A DNA stretch of 64,000 nt, taken from assembly GCA_009746045.1 (NCBI GenBank), contig RPFO01002171.1, positions 7,501-71,500 of the forward strand, written 5' to 3'. A program made the translations under genes and the position numbers. Below are positions 1-12,693 of this stretch, one piece after another. Source of the stretch: Mesostigma viride (lineage: Eukaryota > Streptophyta > Mesostigmatophyceae > Mesostigmatales > Mesostigmataceae). The notes under the pieces were generated by a model that saw only the letters and a list, made by a program, of their open reading frames with translations, did no database searches and was not told where the DNA came from. Each line of letters begins with the position of its first letter. The first letter of the stretch is position 1.

Positions 1-1196
1 CGCGCAGGGGGCCATACGCGCCGCTGGCTTTGCCTTCCAGCACAGTCTCACGGCGGAAGCCTGGTGGGGTGGGGTGGGTGGGTGGGTGGGGGGCAGGGAA
101 AGGAGAAAGCAGTGGCCAAGCAAGGGGGAGGAATCACCGGGTGACGTGGTCTAGCAGGGGAACACAGAAAGGTGTCAAGGATTGCCTACCCTCCGTCACC
201 TTCATGGGTAGTGCCTACCCTCCGTCACCTTCATGGGAAGTGCCTACACTCCGCCACCTTTGCGGGTAGTACAGGAAGAGATTAGAAGACAGGCTGCACA
301 GCAAGGCCACCACCACTCAGCATTCCAGCCTAGAAAAGCATACCCTGCAAGTACCCCATGCCAAACGACACTACCCAGGTGCGAGCGCCCGTTACTGCGA
401 GGTGGTGACTTTGGTTCTACTTGGCTGCAGGAAGACATCACAAGTGGCAAAGTCAACCAGTTGCTTACGCGGGGCCATGCCCGGAAGGCCAGCCCTGACA
501 CGCCAAGCACCATAATCCTGTGCTCATCGCGACACCACTTTTGGAGTGACCAATCCATGACCGCCCTGCTAACAGCCTCCTCGGCACTCACTATCCGAGA
601 ATCGTCATCTACACTGTCGCATGCCACCCACCTTGTTTGTGGTCCCTGTAGCTGTTCAGCCCGTGGTACTGGCCATCGTCTTCTGTCACGTCTTTCAATG
701 ACGCGCTGAGCTGGCGCTCCTTCAAGGCACGCGAGTCCTTGTCAAACTCCGTCTCCGTCTCCAGCGCTGCCGTGGCCCGGCTGTCGTGCACCGTCTGAAC
801 GAGCCGATTCGACTCGTACGCCAGGGCAACGTCCACCGCGGCCTTCGTCGGTTCTTTCTTGGCGTTGCCCGTGGTGAAGGCGAGACCGCCAGCGCGAGCT
901 TGTTTCTGAGACTTTTTGGCCGCATTTCCATCTGCGTCATCATCTTGACCCTCCCCTTCGTCATCACTTCCGGCTTGTCGCTTTCGGATATTCCCTCTAG
1001 CTCGAGCCGCGGGCTTCTTGAAAACGCACACCGCGGGTTTGTCGTTCCCGTCTGGTCGGGACCCGGGCGCATAAAGGGCATGAGCAGGAGGCAAAGTAAG
1101 CGACCATTTAGAAATGGAACGCAACTTAAGTCGAAGAAAATGAGTCGGACGGCATAAGCTGGAATGCAACCAAGCAACATGTACATGCGATTCCAA
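1..1196 (-). CDS. CWC24: CWC24/RNF113-type splicing factor, 5' part (3' end beyond window)
   Basis: Two exons are visible on the minus strand: 1196-632 and 60-1, joined by a phase-1 GT-AG intron (631-61). The joined protein runs from a basic stretch (FKKPAARARGNIRKR, residues 59-73) through an acidic D/E linker to a segment typical of the family (LETETEFDKDSRALKERQ ... YHGLNSYRDHKQGFRRET ... ASGAYGPLR). The last segment leads into the CCCH zinc finger of Cwc24/RNF113 proteins; that finger and the C-terminal RING lie beyond position 1. In yeast and human these proteins join the activated spliceosome before the first catalytic step. The start is uncertain: 1196 is the first in-frame ATG, but its first ~50 residues do not look like the family, and an upstream exon joined near 1050 is possible. 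The gene is divergent from the RNA cyclase gene. Paralogue-level naming is inference. Confidence 0.8.
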
Positions 1197-2041
1197 GCTA
1201 TGGGTCTAGTTACGCCGATAGTCACGTAAGCGACGGAATCGTGACAATCTCTTCGGGGTGAATGCCATCCACAACTCAAAGCTATAGAGCTGGTTACGCA
1301 GACAGTCAAGTGGGCTATGGAACTAGTGCAATCTGTGCGGGGTGAGTGCCATCCTCACCACCCCCACCACACCGTTACTAATTATACACAGGCGAGGCAA
1401 GTACATTCGATGAGTCACCTGACGGTGAAACATCTTCTTTATCAGCAGCTTGTGGGCCTGGTGACTTCGAGTCGTCCATAGAGCTCGCCGGTGTGCAACT
1501 ATTCAATCACATGGCGTCGTGTACAAACCGTCCAAAATCACAGCCACGAAATTGCGAAGGGCACCACGATCTCTTGGAGTTTCCAATAGCAAAGCAACGC
1601 GAGCCCGGCATAAGACATGCGCGGCTTCGTAAACTTCTCCCTATTTATACTTATGTTTGTGACGACCCACAACCCTGCGCACTAAAAAACAAGGGCGAGC
1701 ACGGGCGTGAGTAGTCGCGGTAAAGAATTAACAATTTGCTGCAAGGCTACGTGCATCACCATAGTCTCATTTCTTGCCACGTGGCATGCGTCGCGAGTCT
1801 GCAAGTGGCAAGCTTTAGCAGAGCTATGGAAACACGGGCTTGAGCTATGGAAACTCGGAAGCGCAATAATAATAATCCTGAGTACTGACTGTGACACCGA
1901 CTGTTCTCCTGCAGGTATCGAAGTAGAAGCCTTGAGCATATGGTGGTAATAACTTCGCGTTAACAATGTTTTGTAGGAGTGCATTACGGAGAAGCAAGCC
2001 CAGCTAAGCTCCGAATGCCGCTCGCGAGGCGATTCTCGTAG
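1197..2041. other. Intergenic region between divergent CWC24 and RTCA genes
   Basis: No supported gene. Short ORFs here show no recognisable motif. The region must hold the promoters of both flanking divergent genes, but I see no convincing TATA box or shared motif. Confidence 0.5.
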
Positions 2042-5000
2042 ATGATAGCCCTGCCGTGTAGGCTTTCTAGGACCTTGTTAAGAACTCCTTTGCTGATAAT
2101 GGAGGCAAGCAATCAAAGAGCTGACCACAGCACGAAAAATAACATGAAAAGAAAGGGTGAAGTTCGCGCGGAAAGCGTTGCGAAGGTTCCTTCTCCAAGT
2201 AGCACCCCCGAGGATTTAATTTCCGTCGATGGCTCAACATTGGAGGGAGGAGGTCAGGTAAATAACTCCACATGCTGTTTCTGTTCAATATCTGATTTCC
2301 GTATTTGTTGTGAGAAAGAATCCGTCTGTCTGTCTGTGCCGTTCATCGCCTCGCGGAACCCAAGTTTTTGTCGGCATAGCAACTCGCTGCCAATTAACGC
2401 GTGGGACCAATATATAACAATAAAACGAGATATATGCGTGAACCATTAAGGACGGCACTTCCGCATGAGACATTGACAATGCTATCGTGAGCAACATCCA
2501 TCGCTGCATGCCTTGCAGCATGCATATTTCTCATTACCTTTATCAATCTGAGGGGCGAGAGAGTGACGTTACGCCACCCGAACTCCCCCGCTGCATTTGC
2601 ATTAAAAATTTTCAATTAAATTATAACGTGACTACGTTGGAAGATCATGTAGCACGTATTCCCTTGCTGATGGTAGGGGGTGAGCGAATTTACGTGCTTG
2701 GCAGATTCTGAGGAACGTGGCTGCATTGGCTGTCATCACGGGGAAGGCAGTGCGGGTGTCCAAGATCAGAGCAGGGCGAGACAAGCCCGGCCTTCGACCA
2801 CAGCACCTGACAGGGGTAAGCGTGCCAGGAATTGATGGCCCTTTCCTTGGCCAATCAGTGCGCCCCATACATCTGGTGTTCCCCTCATACCGCTTCTCAC
2901 CCCCGCTCATTTCCCCCGCAGTAATCTTATCGTACCTTGTCTTCGGCATGCCATTTGGCGTAATCTATAAATAGCGAGAGACAGTCATTCCTACAATCAT
3001 GCTCCAATCGCTACCTGCAACGGCCTTATACCAGCATTGCCTCCAAACCTCTTCTTTCTGTTACTTCCAGCAAGGCTGTCTGCCTGTGCCCTGTTCACAC
3101 GCCCACCACGCCATCATGGTTGTAACCTTATGGTGTGTATGCCCGGCCACCTTTTATTACTTCAAAATTTATCTAGATAAGGATCCCTGTACACAGTGCA
3201 AAACCCTCTCCTATTGCATCCGCCCGCATGCATCCTATGAAGTGTGCCCTACGGGCTTCGCAAGGCAACCGCCCATGCGTTGTAGTGCCCAGTATAGTGA
3301 CCAATAGGTCTAGAAGAGTATACTACTGCTTTGCCATGCAGCTTTTGTTCCTGCCTGCTCCTGGGAGCCTGTGGGCTTGCTTGTTCGGCCCGCAAGTGGG
3401 CAGTTTGGTTGGTTGGACATCGTGCTGGAACCCGGTGGAAATGCACACTTGATGGCTTACCAATACCACGCTTACTCAATAGTCAATACCATGCTGGCTT
3501 ACAGCAGTGCATATATTGCACATCTGGACTTCACCTTTTTGTGGTTTCATTCGGAATCATCAAATCTTTTCCTCCTATTCTGCATTTTTTTCGCACGTCT
3601 CTTCTCCCCGTTTTGTCCCCTTCCCCTTATCAAGGAGACAACCTTCCCCTTATGTTTCTCTCCCTCCTCCGGCCACACCTTCCCCCCCCCCCTCCCCCGT
3701 CTTCTTTCTCTTTCTCCCCTCTCATCCCCTCTCAGATTGAGCTGGCTGCCCGCATCAGCCGTGGCCGCTTGGACGGCGGCTCGATCGGTTCCACCGAGAT
3801 CTGCCTGTTCCCGGGACAGGTGGCGCCGACGGATGGGCCGATGGTGGCTGACACCGGCACCGCGGGAAGCTGCACACTGCTGGCGCAGGTAACCACGTGG
3901 CCATGTAGGTCAGTACAGTAGGTCAGTACAGGAGAGCAGTACAGGAGGGCAGTACAGGAGGGCAGTACAGGAGGGCAGTACAGGAGGGCAGTACAGGAGG
4001 GCAGTACAGGAGGGCAGTACAGGAGGGCAGTACAGGAGGGCAGTACAGGAGGGCAGTACATGAGGGCAAAAGGAGGGCCAAAGGAGAGCAGTACAGGAGG
4101 GCAGTACAGGAGGGCAGTACAGGAGGGCAAAAGGAGGGCAAAAGGAGGGCATTGCAGGAGGGCCAAAGGAGAGCAGTGCAGGAGGGCAGTACAGGAGGGC
4201 AAAAGGAGGGTAGTACAGGAGGGCACTGCAGGAGGGCAAAAGGAGGGTAGTACAGGAGGGCAGTACAGGAGGGCAGTACAGGAGGGCTTAAGGAGGGCAG
4301 TACAGGAGGGCAGTACAGGAGGGCAGTACAGGAGGGTAGTTCAGGAGGGCAGTACAAGAGGGCATTGCAGGAGGGCAAAAGGAGGGCAGAAGGAGAGCAA
4401 AAGGAGAGCAAAAGGCAGGGCAAATGGAGGGCAGTACAGGAGGGCAGTACAGGAGGGCAGTACAAGAGGGCAAAAGGAGGGCAAAAGGAGGGCAAAAGGA
4501 GGGCAAAAGGAGGGCAAAAGGAGGGCAAAAAGAGGGCAAAAGGAGGGCAAAAGGAGGGCAGTACAGGAGGGCAGTACAGGAGGGCAGTACAGGAGGGCAG
4601 TACAGGAGGGCAGTACAGGCGGGCATAAGGAGGGCAGTACAGGAGGGCAGTACAGGAGGGCAGTACAGGAGGGCAGTACAGGAGGGCAGTACAGGAGGGC
4701 AGTACAGGAGGGCAAAAGGAGGGCAGTACAGGTGGGCAGTGCAGGAGGGCAAAAGGAGGGCAAAAGGAGGGCAAAAGGAGGGCAAAAGGAGGGCAGTACA
4801 GGAGGGCAGAAGGAAGGCAAGAGCATAGTTGTCGTAGTGGTCGTGGTAGCATGGCTCGTGCCTTCTCGTGTAGACGGGGGGTACCGACGCAACGTGTTTG
4901 CACGCACTGAATTGCATCTGTGCGGCCCCTGGGAGTTTACGTGACGCTTGTTGGCGGTGCCGTGTTGTAGCGAGAGGGCCCACATGTGCCCATGGCTCTC

Positions 5001-8000
5001 CACCGAAATATCTTGCTCCTGTTACCTGTGGGGTTTGGCGGCTGGGCTGCTGTTGTGTCGGGCAAGCACGAGACATACGTCCTGCTTGATGCTTTGTGTG
5101 TAACAAACAATGCATGTGCAGGTGAAACAGACCGTGCCCCAGGCAGGCATGCCAGGCGTAAGCATGCATGAGTGGGCCATGCTTGAACTTTGTATAAACA
5201 CCTTTCACGCGCGCATGTCTTGTGTACACACATCGTCCATTCATGCGACCGGTGTGAGGTATCATCCTCATCACTTGCGGCCTGCTGCTACCCCTTTTAC
5301 TCCTACTGCGGCTACCACCCTCGTCATCCAGACGGCTCTCCCCATCCTGTTGTTCTTAAGGGGTAGCCACCGAGGGGCTTCGCAGGCGGAGGGAGCCGTT
5401 GCAAGCCAACCAGGCGGCAGCACCGTGGCCGTGCAGGTGGTCCTAAAGGGGGGCACCGACGTGCCCATGGCCCCCCCTGTGGACTACCTGGCCATGGTGC
5501 TGCTGCCGCTGCTGCAACGACACATCCCCCCCCTTGATAGCAGCGATGCCCCCCGGGTGAACTTGTTATTGGAGCGGCGCGGGTTTTACCCAAGGGGCGG
5601 CGGTGTCGTGAGACTGTCGGCGCACCCACTGGAGCCAGGGGCCAAGCTGCAGCCAATCGTGGTGAGTTAGCAGGGGGGTTGCAGTACAGGGTGAGTGGGA
5701 GTAGTTGTGTACAGTGTCACTGTGCATGCCAGCGGACCGTAAACCAGTTCCTAGCCCACCTGGGCAGCGCTTCTTCGCAGCGGTACTGCTTGGGGGCTGG
5801 CGCAGCATGTGAGTAGCTGTACACATCACGCCCTGGCATGCTGCCGGCAATATGTATGTTTGCATAGTTCTTTCATGGACGGTGTGAGCCATTTAGAATA
5901 TAAGTTTTTGGGGGCATGCATCAGGCATTTATGTCAGATGTCCAGGGTATGTCTGTTAGGAATCAAATCGTCCAGCCCCTAATGAGTTCTAGTTGGCATC
6001 GGTTGCTCTACAGGTAATCACACGTACCACTTACCAGATGTCTTAGTGGTTGGGGCTGGCCCTTGCCGAATCCTGTTTGATTATGGTAAAACAATTATCA
6101 TGTCTTCCCCCTCCACTCCCAGGCATGCTTTTTCCTAGTTGCTGAGGCGTGGTCACCTTGTAATTGCCTGTTCGTCACTGCGTGCGACAGATGCTGGAGA
6201 GGGGGCGGGTGCTTCGCGTGCGGGGGCGTGCGTTTGGAGCGTCCCAGGACGTGGAGGTGGTTAATCATGATTGATGCACTGGTTGGGGGAGAATGGGGAG
6301 GAATGGTAGGTGGGTGGAGGATGGGGAGGTGGGTGGATGGATGCCAGGATGTGGTGACATGTGTCCAGAATGCATGCATGCCGGTCAGTGGTTGGGTGAG
6401 GTGCCCCCAGCTGCCGCGCAAGTGGCCTGGGTTGCAACATAGCCTTGAACACCGTTTTGGGAATATGGTCTTGTGATAGTAGTTTTCGCTAGGTAGTGTT
6501 GTTATTATTTGCACTGTGCATTGTCATTTTTTTGTTGGTGTGATGCATTTGGGGCATTTCAAGCTTTATGCCTTGTTGGAAAACATAAGCTGCTTACTTG
6601 TCTGCTTTGATGTCAAGCCGCAGTTGTCGATATGCCGGCCTGGTTTCGACGAACAGCAAAGCCGATGTTAACGATTATTGTCGGCGATGCTAGTGTTAAC
6701 AACTGTTTGAATCGGGAAGGAGCCAATGCGTTTTAAACAATGCCTTATGCTTGGCTGGTTTACCCTTACACCTTGCAGATGATGAAAGAAGTGAGGAAGA
6801 AGACAGTGGGGAGAGCAATCGCTTTATGACATGGGTTAAGACTCAATGGGGAACAGGCTCCCACCCCTCAGCAATTTACCACTTTATCCCTGCTATGCCT
6901 TTTCGGCTAAGTAGGATGACATCGGCAGATGATGTCATCACAGATTGCCTAAGGCTTGAAAATGACTTCTTAGCATATACCGTGTCAGTTCTTAGCATAT
7001 TCCCAGAATATTCCTGGCATGTGCTGAGAAATTTCTAGAAGCTCCCGAGTGAACTATGATGATAGCATCTGATGACGTCACCCTACCAATTGTGAAAGGT
7101 CAAAGCTATAAAAGGAAATGCCCCTCAAGGACCTTATCATCGACCTTCCATCTACCTTTTGCCCAGTTTACTCAAGCCATCTTTTTTGCCATAGTCTTCT
7201 GTATCACTGGGTTTCTTCGTGTACAAGGGTTAAGGGCGACAAGCCAAACCAAAAGCATCGTGTACAACCCATCGTGCCTTCCTGACCCATACACAACCTG
7301 ATAGAATGCTATGGAAGTCTGTAGTCTGGATGCTCTCAAATTCCACGTATTGCTGATCACCAAATGCCATGCTTGCTGATCAAGAATACAGTACAACGAT
7401 TTTCCTGGTTTCGCTTGCCGTGCAGGCTCGACACAGCCAATTGTCAGTATGCCCTTTTGTGGGCGGTGCTCCCAATGTGCCTTCAAAGCATCATTGACCC
7501 TGATGATGTGCTGTCTGCCTGGGATTGCCGGCTTCGCCCGGCCTTGCTGCGTGCGACTGGTGCCCCATTCGGCAGGGCATCGTGGCGGCTGCCAGCAAAG
7601 TTCTGAGGAAGGATCTTGGTGCTTCCGTGGAAATTGCGCTGGATGGGAAGGTGTGTGGGCCCTGTCAGATTCTTCCAGTATCAGCATGCAACGAGGTTTG
7701 GCTGGGCCCCCGACAGAGTTTGTTGCTTCTTCTGGCAACTCAATTGTGCAGTAAAAGTTGCGCCTTTTTATGTTGGCGTGGCTCGCTGGTCTTTCCCGCG
7801 GGCCTCGTTCTTTCTCATTGCACACTGCACACGGGGTGCGGGTGTGGGGTGTTTCAGGCGTAAGTGTCGGCATGTATGGAAAGTCCACCAATAAATTATC
7901 CAAGGGATCACTGGGACGTATTCTGAGCCACATAAAATGTAGGGAGACTTGCGGCGTACATTTTAGGGTGGTCCGCGCTCTGGAACTCTCCCCACCACGT

Positions 8001-10317
8001 GGAAACACCAGTTGTCCTATATGGTGCCCCTTTTGCGTGGCATTCTTCCTATGTGCCCAGGGTTCTCTGATATCCTTTATACCATCGCCGTAATACATCC
8101 ATGATGCTATACATCCATGATGCTATATATCCATGATGCTATATATCCATGATGCTATATATCCTTATCTCTGGGATATGTGCTACAGATACTCCCAACG
8201 GAGTTATGTTTCTCATTATATATCCTTGATGCTATAGTAGTATATCCTTGATACCATCGATGCTGTCATCTCACACCTGGCCTTTGGTTCACACCTGGCC
8301 TTTGGTCGGCTGGTGGTATGTCAACCGGGTACCTGCCTCTGCCAATGCTATGGGTAAATGCACCATTCATGCTCTGCAGGAGGCACCCGGGCAACAGGGC
8401 TCCATGGGTCGAGGGTTCGGCATCACGTTGGTGGCAGAGACCGACAGGTGAGGAATGCCGCCCCATTCTTGTCCCCTGGCTGTGCCGCTGCACCAAGCCT
8501 GCTTGCTGGCCTCTCTTCTGGTCACCATGAGTGCAGTTCTGGAGGAAGGTTCTGGTCACCAAGAATGCAGCGCTGGAGGGAGCTTAGGCTGACGGGTTCG
8601 TCGATGGGTAGACAGGCACACGGGGGAGTGGCCAGGCAGACAGGGGGGAGGCAGGCGGATGGCCAGGGCGTTGATTCCGGCCGGCTGACCTCGTGCGCTT
8701 GCCGGGCATACAAAACAGACTGCATCAAGGTTTGTATAGATGGTTCCGTGGTGCCGTGGGTAGTGCGTGCATGTTGGCATTTTAGATGGGGGTGCTCAGT
8801 GCTGAATCCGGTGATGCGAATCCCATGTTTTTGCAAGGAGGTGTGCCTAGGTCAGGTGCTGCCAGCTTGGACTTGGGATGACTTGTCCCCAACGCTCGTC
8901 TCCTGTATCCAGGCATGGGTACAGTAGCCTGTGGGATGGTTCAGTGTGTACGGCCAAGCGACAATACCCTGTATAGTTTTCTGCTTTCGTCTTTGCCTTG
9001 GCTTGAAATTCATCGCTTCCACCCCACCAGGCTCACGCATGCATCCCGACCGGTACCCTGAGTGGGGGCGAGCTCGCTGTTCCATCTAGCCAAACCGCGG
9101 CCTTAGTAACCCCGGCCTCTCTCAATCTCGGCTTTGCGTTGAAATGCCCTCAACTCTTTCCTGCGCATCTGTTCAACCCTGCCCCCCGTCACCAGCGGCT
9201 GCCTGCTGGGCTCCTCTGCGCGCGGCCCCGACCAGAAGAAGTCCCCACGAGACATTGGCAGCGAAGCGGCGGAGGAACTGCTGAGTGAGCTGGCGGCGGG
9301 TGGCTGTGTTGACCAGTACATGCAGGTGCGCAGTGCCCGCCATGCTAATACTCGCTGTACAGGCAGCAAAGGTTCTCTTTGCCATGCTAGTGTCATCTCA
9401 TGGACCTACAGGTCGTTTGGACTCGTGGCCTTGATTGATGCTTTAATTGATGTTCTCACAATTTTATGGCTTGCGCCGCCTCCGCCTCCGCACCTGTAGC
9501 ACTCAGTTGTTGTGCCAGGGTTGAAGGGGGCGTGGTGTTTTGTGACCGGCATGTCTCCCAGCTCTTGTCCATGCTGTGCCAGGTGTCGCAACTCCCAGGT
9601 GTAGCGTGGCGTTGGGGCAATATCGCCACTTCCTCTCAGTTGGGTTGTCTGTCTTTCTTTGCCCTTGGCATGTTCGTACGGCAGACAGATGGCTAGCTTG
9701 GGTTTGGTGGCCGGACAAAGCCATGTCATGGTACGAGCCTAATCCAGGGAGAGCAGTCCAATGAATGTGAATTACGACCTTTGGACTGTGAGATAGCTTC
9801 GGAGATGTGACCACCTACAGACAACATATCGCGTGCACGAGTGAGAGTATGACTGGTTTATCTGCGCAAATGCCATTCTGCTTCTGCTCTGCCGTTTTCT
9901 CAATCCTTACATTTCACCCAACTCACGACTTGCCCGGCCTGGGGGTGCCTCTCTCCAGGGAGGCTACTCAGATTACTTGGGTGTGTCTTGCAGGGAAAGA
10001 GCAGTTTTTCCATGGTCAAGCACTGCCAAGCAATCTCTAACACATCGGTGGCAGATCTGGTGTCCTTGCTGCATGCGTCTAACGTCTTGCAGGATCAGTT
10101 GGTGATATTTATGGCAATGGCGGATGGCAAATCAGCGGTGGCCATGGCGGAGCCCACCCTGCACACCCGGACGGCGGTCTTTATTGCAGAGCAGCTCCTC
10201 GGTGTAACATTCAACTTTAGCGAAGAAAAGGAGCGTGTTGATGAGGCCAGCAAATTGCTAGTACCAAAACGTTGGGTCGTAGAATGCCAGGGGGTCGGTA
10301 TGGCAGTGCCTGTGTGA
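2042..10317 (+). CDS. RTCA: RNA 3'-terminal phosphate cyclase, 9 exons
   Basis: Exons: 2042-2257, 2705-2815, 3736-3888, 5332-5661, 6191-6256, 7576-7650, 8380-8447, 9196-9325, 10093-10317. All introns are GT-AG and phases agree; the product is 457 residues. The family converts RNA 3'-phosphate to 2',3'-cyclic phosphate using ATP and a covalent His-AMP intermediate. Recognisable blocks, in order, are [86 protein letters not shown] and LHTRTA, which holds the catalytic His in exon 9, ending VECQGVGM. Human RTCA is about 366 residues. The excess is an N-terminal extension, shorter by 19 residues if the in-frame ATG at 2099 is used, and about 20 extra residues in exon 4. Exon 7 is only 68 bp and joins exon 8 in phase 2. 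Introns carry repeats: a retroelement end just before exon 2, a minisatellite in intron 3 and a smaller one in intron 6. Confidence 0.93.
2605..2670 (-). repeat. Retroelement 3' end (hairpin + AT tail) in RTCA intron 1
   Basis: On the plus strand an AAATTATAAC stretch is followed by a degenerate CTACGTTGG hairpin and ATCATGTAGCAC. The same order occurs at 47093-47150 and 53475-53545. It lies about 35 bp before the exon 2 acceptor at 2704. Confidence 0.55.
3905..4830 (+). repeat. Minisatellite (CAGTACAGGAGGG / CAAAAGGAGGG) in RTCA intron 3
   Basis: About 0.9 kb of interspersed 13-bp (CAGTACAGGAGGG) and 11-bp (CAAAAGGAGGG) units with a few variants, starting ~16 bp after the exon 3 donor (3888/3889). 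It is strongly purine-rich on the coding strand. It holds long ORFs in several frames on both strands; these are repeat artefacts, not genes. Confidence 0.95.
8100..8212 (+). repeat. 16-bp minisatellite plus short hairpin-type retroelement end in RTCA intron 6
   Basis: About four tandem units of CATCCATGATGCTATA and variants run from 8097 to about 8165. They are followed by ATGTGCTACAGATACTCCC, AACGGAGTTATG, which is the hairpin end also seen inverted at 15165 and 34508. Confidence 0.75.
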
Positions 10318-10353
10318 GACCACTGCAGTGAGTGGTGCATACGGTCATAATAT

Positions 10354-10406
10354 CAAGGAGACAACCAGCGCAGGCCAGAAATCGGGAGAATCCGGACCGT
10401 GGTACT
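10354..10406 (-). mobile_element. 53-bp truncated copy of the CTTG-end retroposon
   Basis: Read on the minus strand, it ends in GCGCTGGTTGTCTCCTTG. It is flanked by a perfect 10-bp direct repeat, GTCATAATAT, at 10344-10353 and 10407-10416, so this is a complete insertion. It lies 36 bp downstream of the RTCA stop codon. Confidence 0.8.
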
Positions 10407-10539
10407 GTCATAATATAGATAATGTTTGTTTTTCATGCATGGTCGACCATATGTACCCCCGGAAGTCTTAAAATTGAAGGATTAAGTCCAGGCTTAGTGA
10501 TATATATGTGTCCCTTTAAATCGACACTCAACTTATATG

Positions 10540-10985
10540 ATTAACCGGCCATTTACGCCCACCCAGTCTCAAGTCGTGCATGTATGTCCTGGCTCGATCC
10601 ATGGACTGTGTATGCACATGCTATCCAGGCCATGGCCCCGCATAGGTCCAGCTAGCTTGAATGCTCCGTATATCGATCCGGGCCGGAGCCCGGGACCTGG
10701 GGGGTCTGCCACAGTTTGTTGTTGACCTGCATGCAGGTATGATCGATATCAAAAGCACCTTCCATCGAGAGGGGCATGCTCCTGTTTTCTCCCCACGGGC
10801 CCCACGGCCCATCCATTGCCAGCCAGGGTAGAAGTCCACAGCTAGGCCGGTTGAGAGGCCGTAAAATATTGCCGGCCCCTGAGGATAGCCGCTACACTAC
10901 CGCCTCGTCTGCCATTACAGCTAGTAGATCGATCGAGGACAGCTCGGACGAGGATTATATATCCCCCTCTAGTGACTGATATGGT
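10540..10985 (+). repeat. Retroelement-like fragment, unassigned
   Basis: The block around 10770-10880 (GGGGCATGCTCCTGTTTTCT then CCCCACGGGCCCC) recurs in diverged form at 33900-34000 inside a LINE-rich block. A 67-codon ORF at 10776-10979 has no recognisable domain. Probably retroelement debris. Confidence 0.4.
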
Positions 10986-11580
10986 ACGTTGGCCGGGCAT
11001 GATGCAGACGCTATTTGTAACTTTCGCGTGATTTTTCGAATGAGACTACCTATCACATCAATCCGACGCCGCGCCAAAGTTGCCCCGCGAAATTTCGGGG
11101 AGAAAGTGACGAAATTCGGTGCGCGCGGGAGATGTTGAGTGCAAATTCCATTGCGAAGGCTATGGTAGCGTGAAAATTTACTGTGCACGGACTACGGAGC
11201 CATTTTGTACCGGATTTCGCTTGTTCGATCGGCATTAACGTAAGGAAATTTATTCTGCAAAAAAAACGTCGGGAAACAGTTTCTTTGTGCGTGTGCTCGA
11301 GGGCAAACACGCAGCAGTGGCCAGTTTCGCCCGCCGAGCTCAGCCACCCGTGCGTGTGCAAGGTAATGTCTAGCACAGATTTAGACGCACCTGGTGGGAG
11401 GGCACACTTTCGAACGATTCCTTATATCATTTCGAAGAAATCCAGCACAACGATTCCCTTAATTTTGCGTTTCCATGTTGCACGCAATTTTCCCGTAGAA
11501 GTCAGATTTATAGGAGCGCTGACAGGGGCAAAAATGCATGTCGTAGATTTAATCGCTTTTACCCCATTTCTTGCAGCTTT
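10986..11580. other. Unassigned region with one 145-codon ORF
   Basis: An ORF at 11183-11620 (+) is open for 145 codons but shows no motif I recognise, and its composition gives no coding support. Nothing else is seen. Confidence 0.3.
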
Positions 11581-11703
11581 ATGGCTTCCCTTGGGGTTAT
11601 CAACATTGTCCACTGCATAAATTGCGGGCGGCGCTTGCTGCCGACGTCGCTGGTGTGCCTGGGGTGCGGGAGAACCAACATCTACTGGTTTCTATCGTCG
11701 TAA
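11581..11703 (+). CDS. Possible tiny zinc-ribbon ORF or exon (40 aa)
   Basis: A 40-residue ORF contains two CxxC knuckles 10 residues apart (HCINCGRR ... VCLGCGR), the minimal pattern of a zinc ribbon. TTTCTTGCAG, a plausible 3' splice site, ends five bases before the ATG, so this may be the last exon of a gene whose upstream exons I cannot identify. The spacing could also arise by chance. No family can be named. Confidence 0.25.
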   Translation: MASLGVINIVHCINCGRRLLPTSLVCLGCGRTNIYWFLSS

Positions 11704-12055
11704 CCCGCTTTTTTATCGTCATTATTCGGCGTCTTCTAGTGGTTTAAGCGTCCGGTGCCGGGCGAAAAGAACTCTTACCCTGACGCCATGGCCTGAGGAG
11801 GCAATCCGAGAAGGACTGGGGCGGGCGGGCGAAATAAAACGCGACAGTGCCCGCACCCTGCCGGCGCACCCAGGCGAACAAGACAAAGTGCACCGTTCCC
11901 CCCCTGTGCCCATCGCTGCCGTCGCCGGGCGGCACGTTGGGCAGGCGGCTCCTTCCCCCTTTTTTCGTGCCTGTTGCATCATTTTGAACCCCTCACCAAC
12001 GGAGGCATGTTAATGAATGAGTGGATGCATGCATGAACGAACAGATCCGGATGCA

Positions 12056-12412
12056 TGAGGAAGGGAGGGAGGGAGGGAGGGAGGGAGGGAGGGAGGGAGG
12101 GAGGGAGGGAGGGAGGGAGGGAGGGAGGGAGGGAGGGAGGGAGGGAGGGAGGGAGGGAGGGAGGGAGGGAGGGAGGGAGGGAGGGAGGGAGGGAGGGAGG
12201 GAGGGAGGGAGGGAGGGAGGGAGGGAGGGAGGGAGGGAGGGAGGGAGGGAGGGAGGGAGGGAGGGAGGGAGGGAGGGAGGGAGGGAGGGAGGGAGGGAGG
12301 GAGGGAGGGAGGGAGGGAGGGAGGGAGGGAGGGAGGGAGGGAGGGAGGGAGGGGAGGAGGGAGGGAGGGAGGGAGGGAGGGAGGGAGGGAGGGAGCGAGG
12401 GAGGGAGGGCAT
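12056..12412 (+). repeat. (GGGA)n microsatellite, about 350 bp
   Basis: Nearly perfect tetranucleotide array with a few slips near its 3' end. Reading frames across it are artefacts. Confidence 0.97.
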
Positions 12413-12439
12413 GACTGACGGAGGGCATGAATGAGGGAG

Positions 12440-12690
<251 letters not shown>

Positions 12691-12693
12691 ATA

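Noticed and set aside
3732-5274. Long ORFs on both strands across 3.7-5.3 kb
   Set aside because: Generated by the 13/11-bp minisatellite; protein is pure repeat ([13 protein letters not shown] type) in every frame.
7172-8098. 308-codon minus-strand ORF opposite RTCA intron 5, exon 6 and intron 6
   Set aside because: No motif. It overlaps a well-supported RTCA exon (7576-7650) on the other strand, and its sequence looks like translated intron.
9029-9195. Alternative RTCA exon 8 starting after CCACCAG at 9029
   Set aside because: In the phase required by exon 7 it meets a stop within 12 codons. The acceptor at 9195 continues the conserved SGCLLGSS block.
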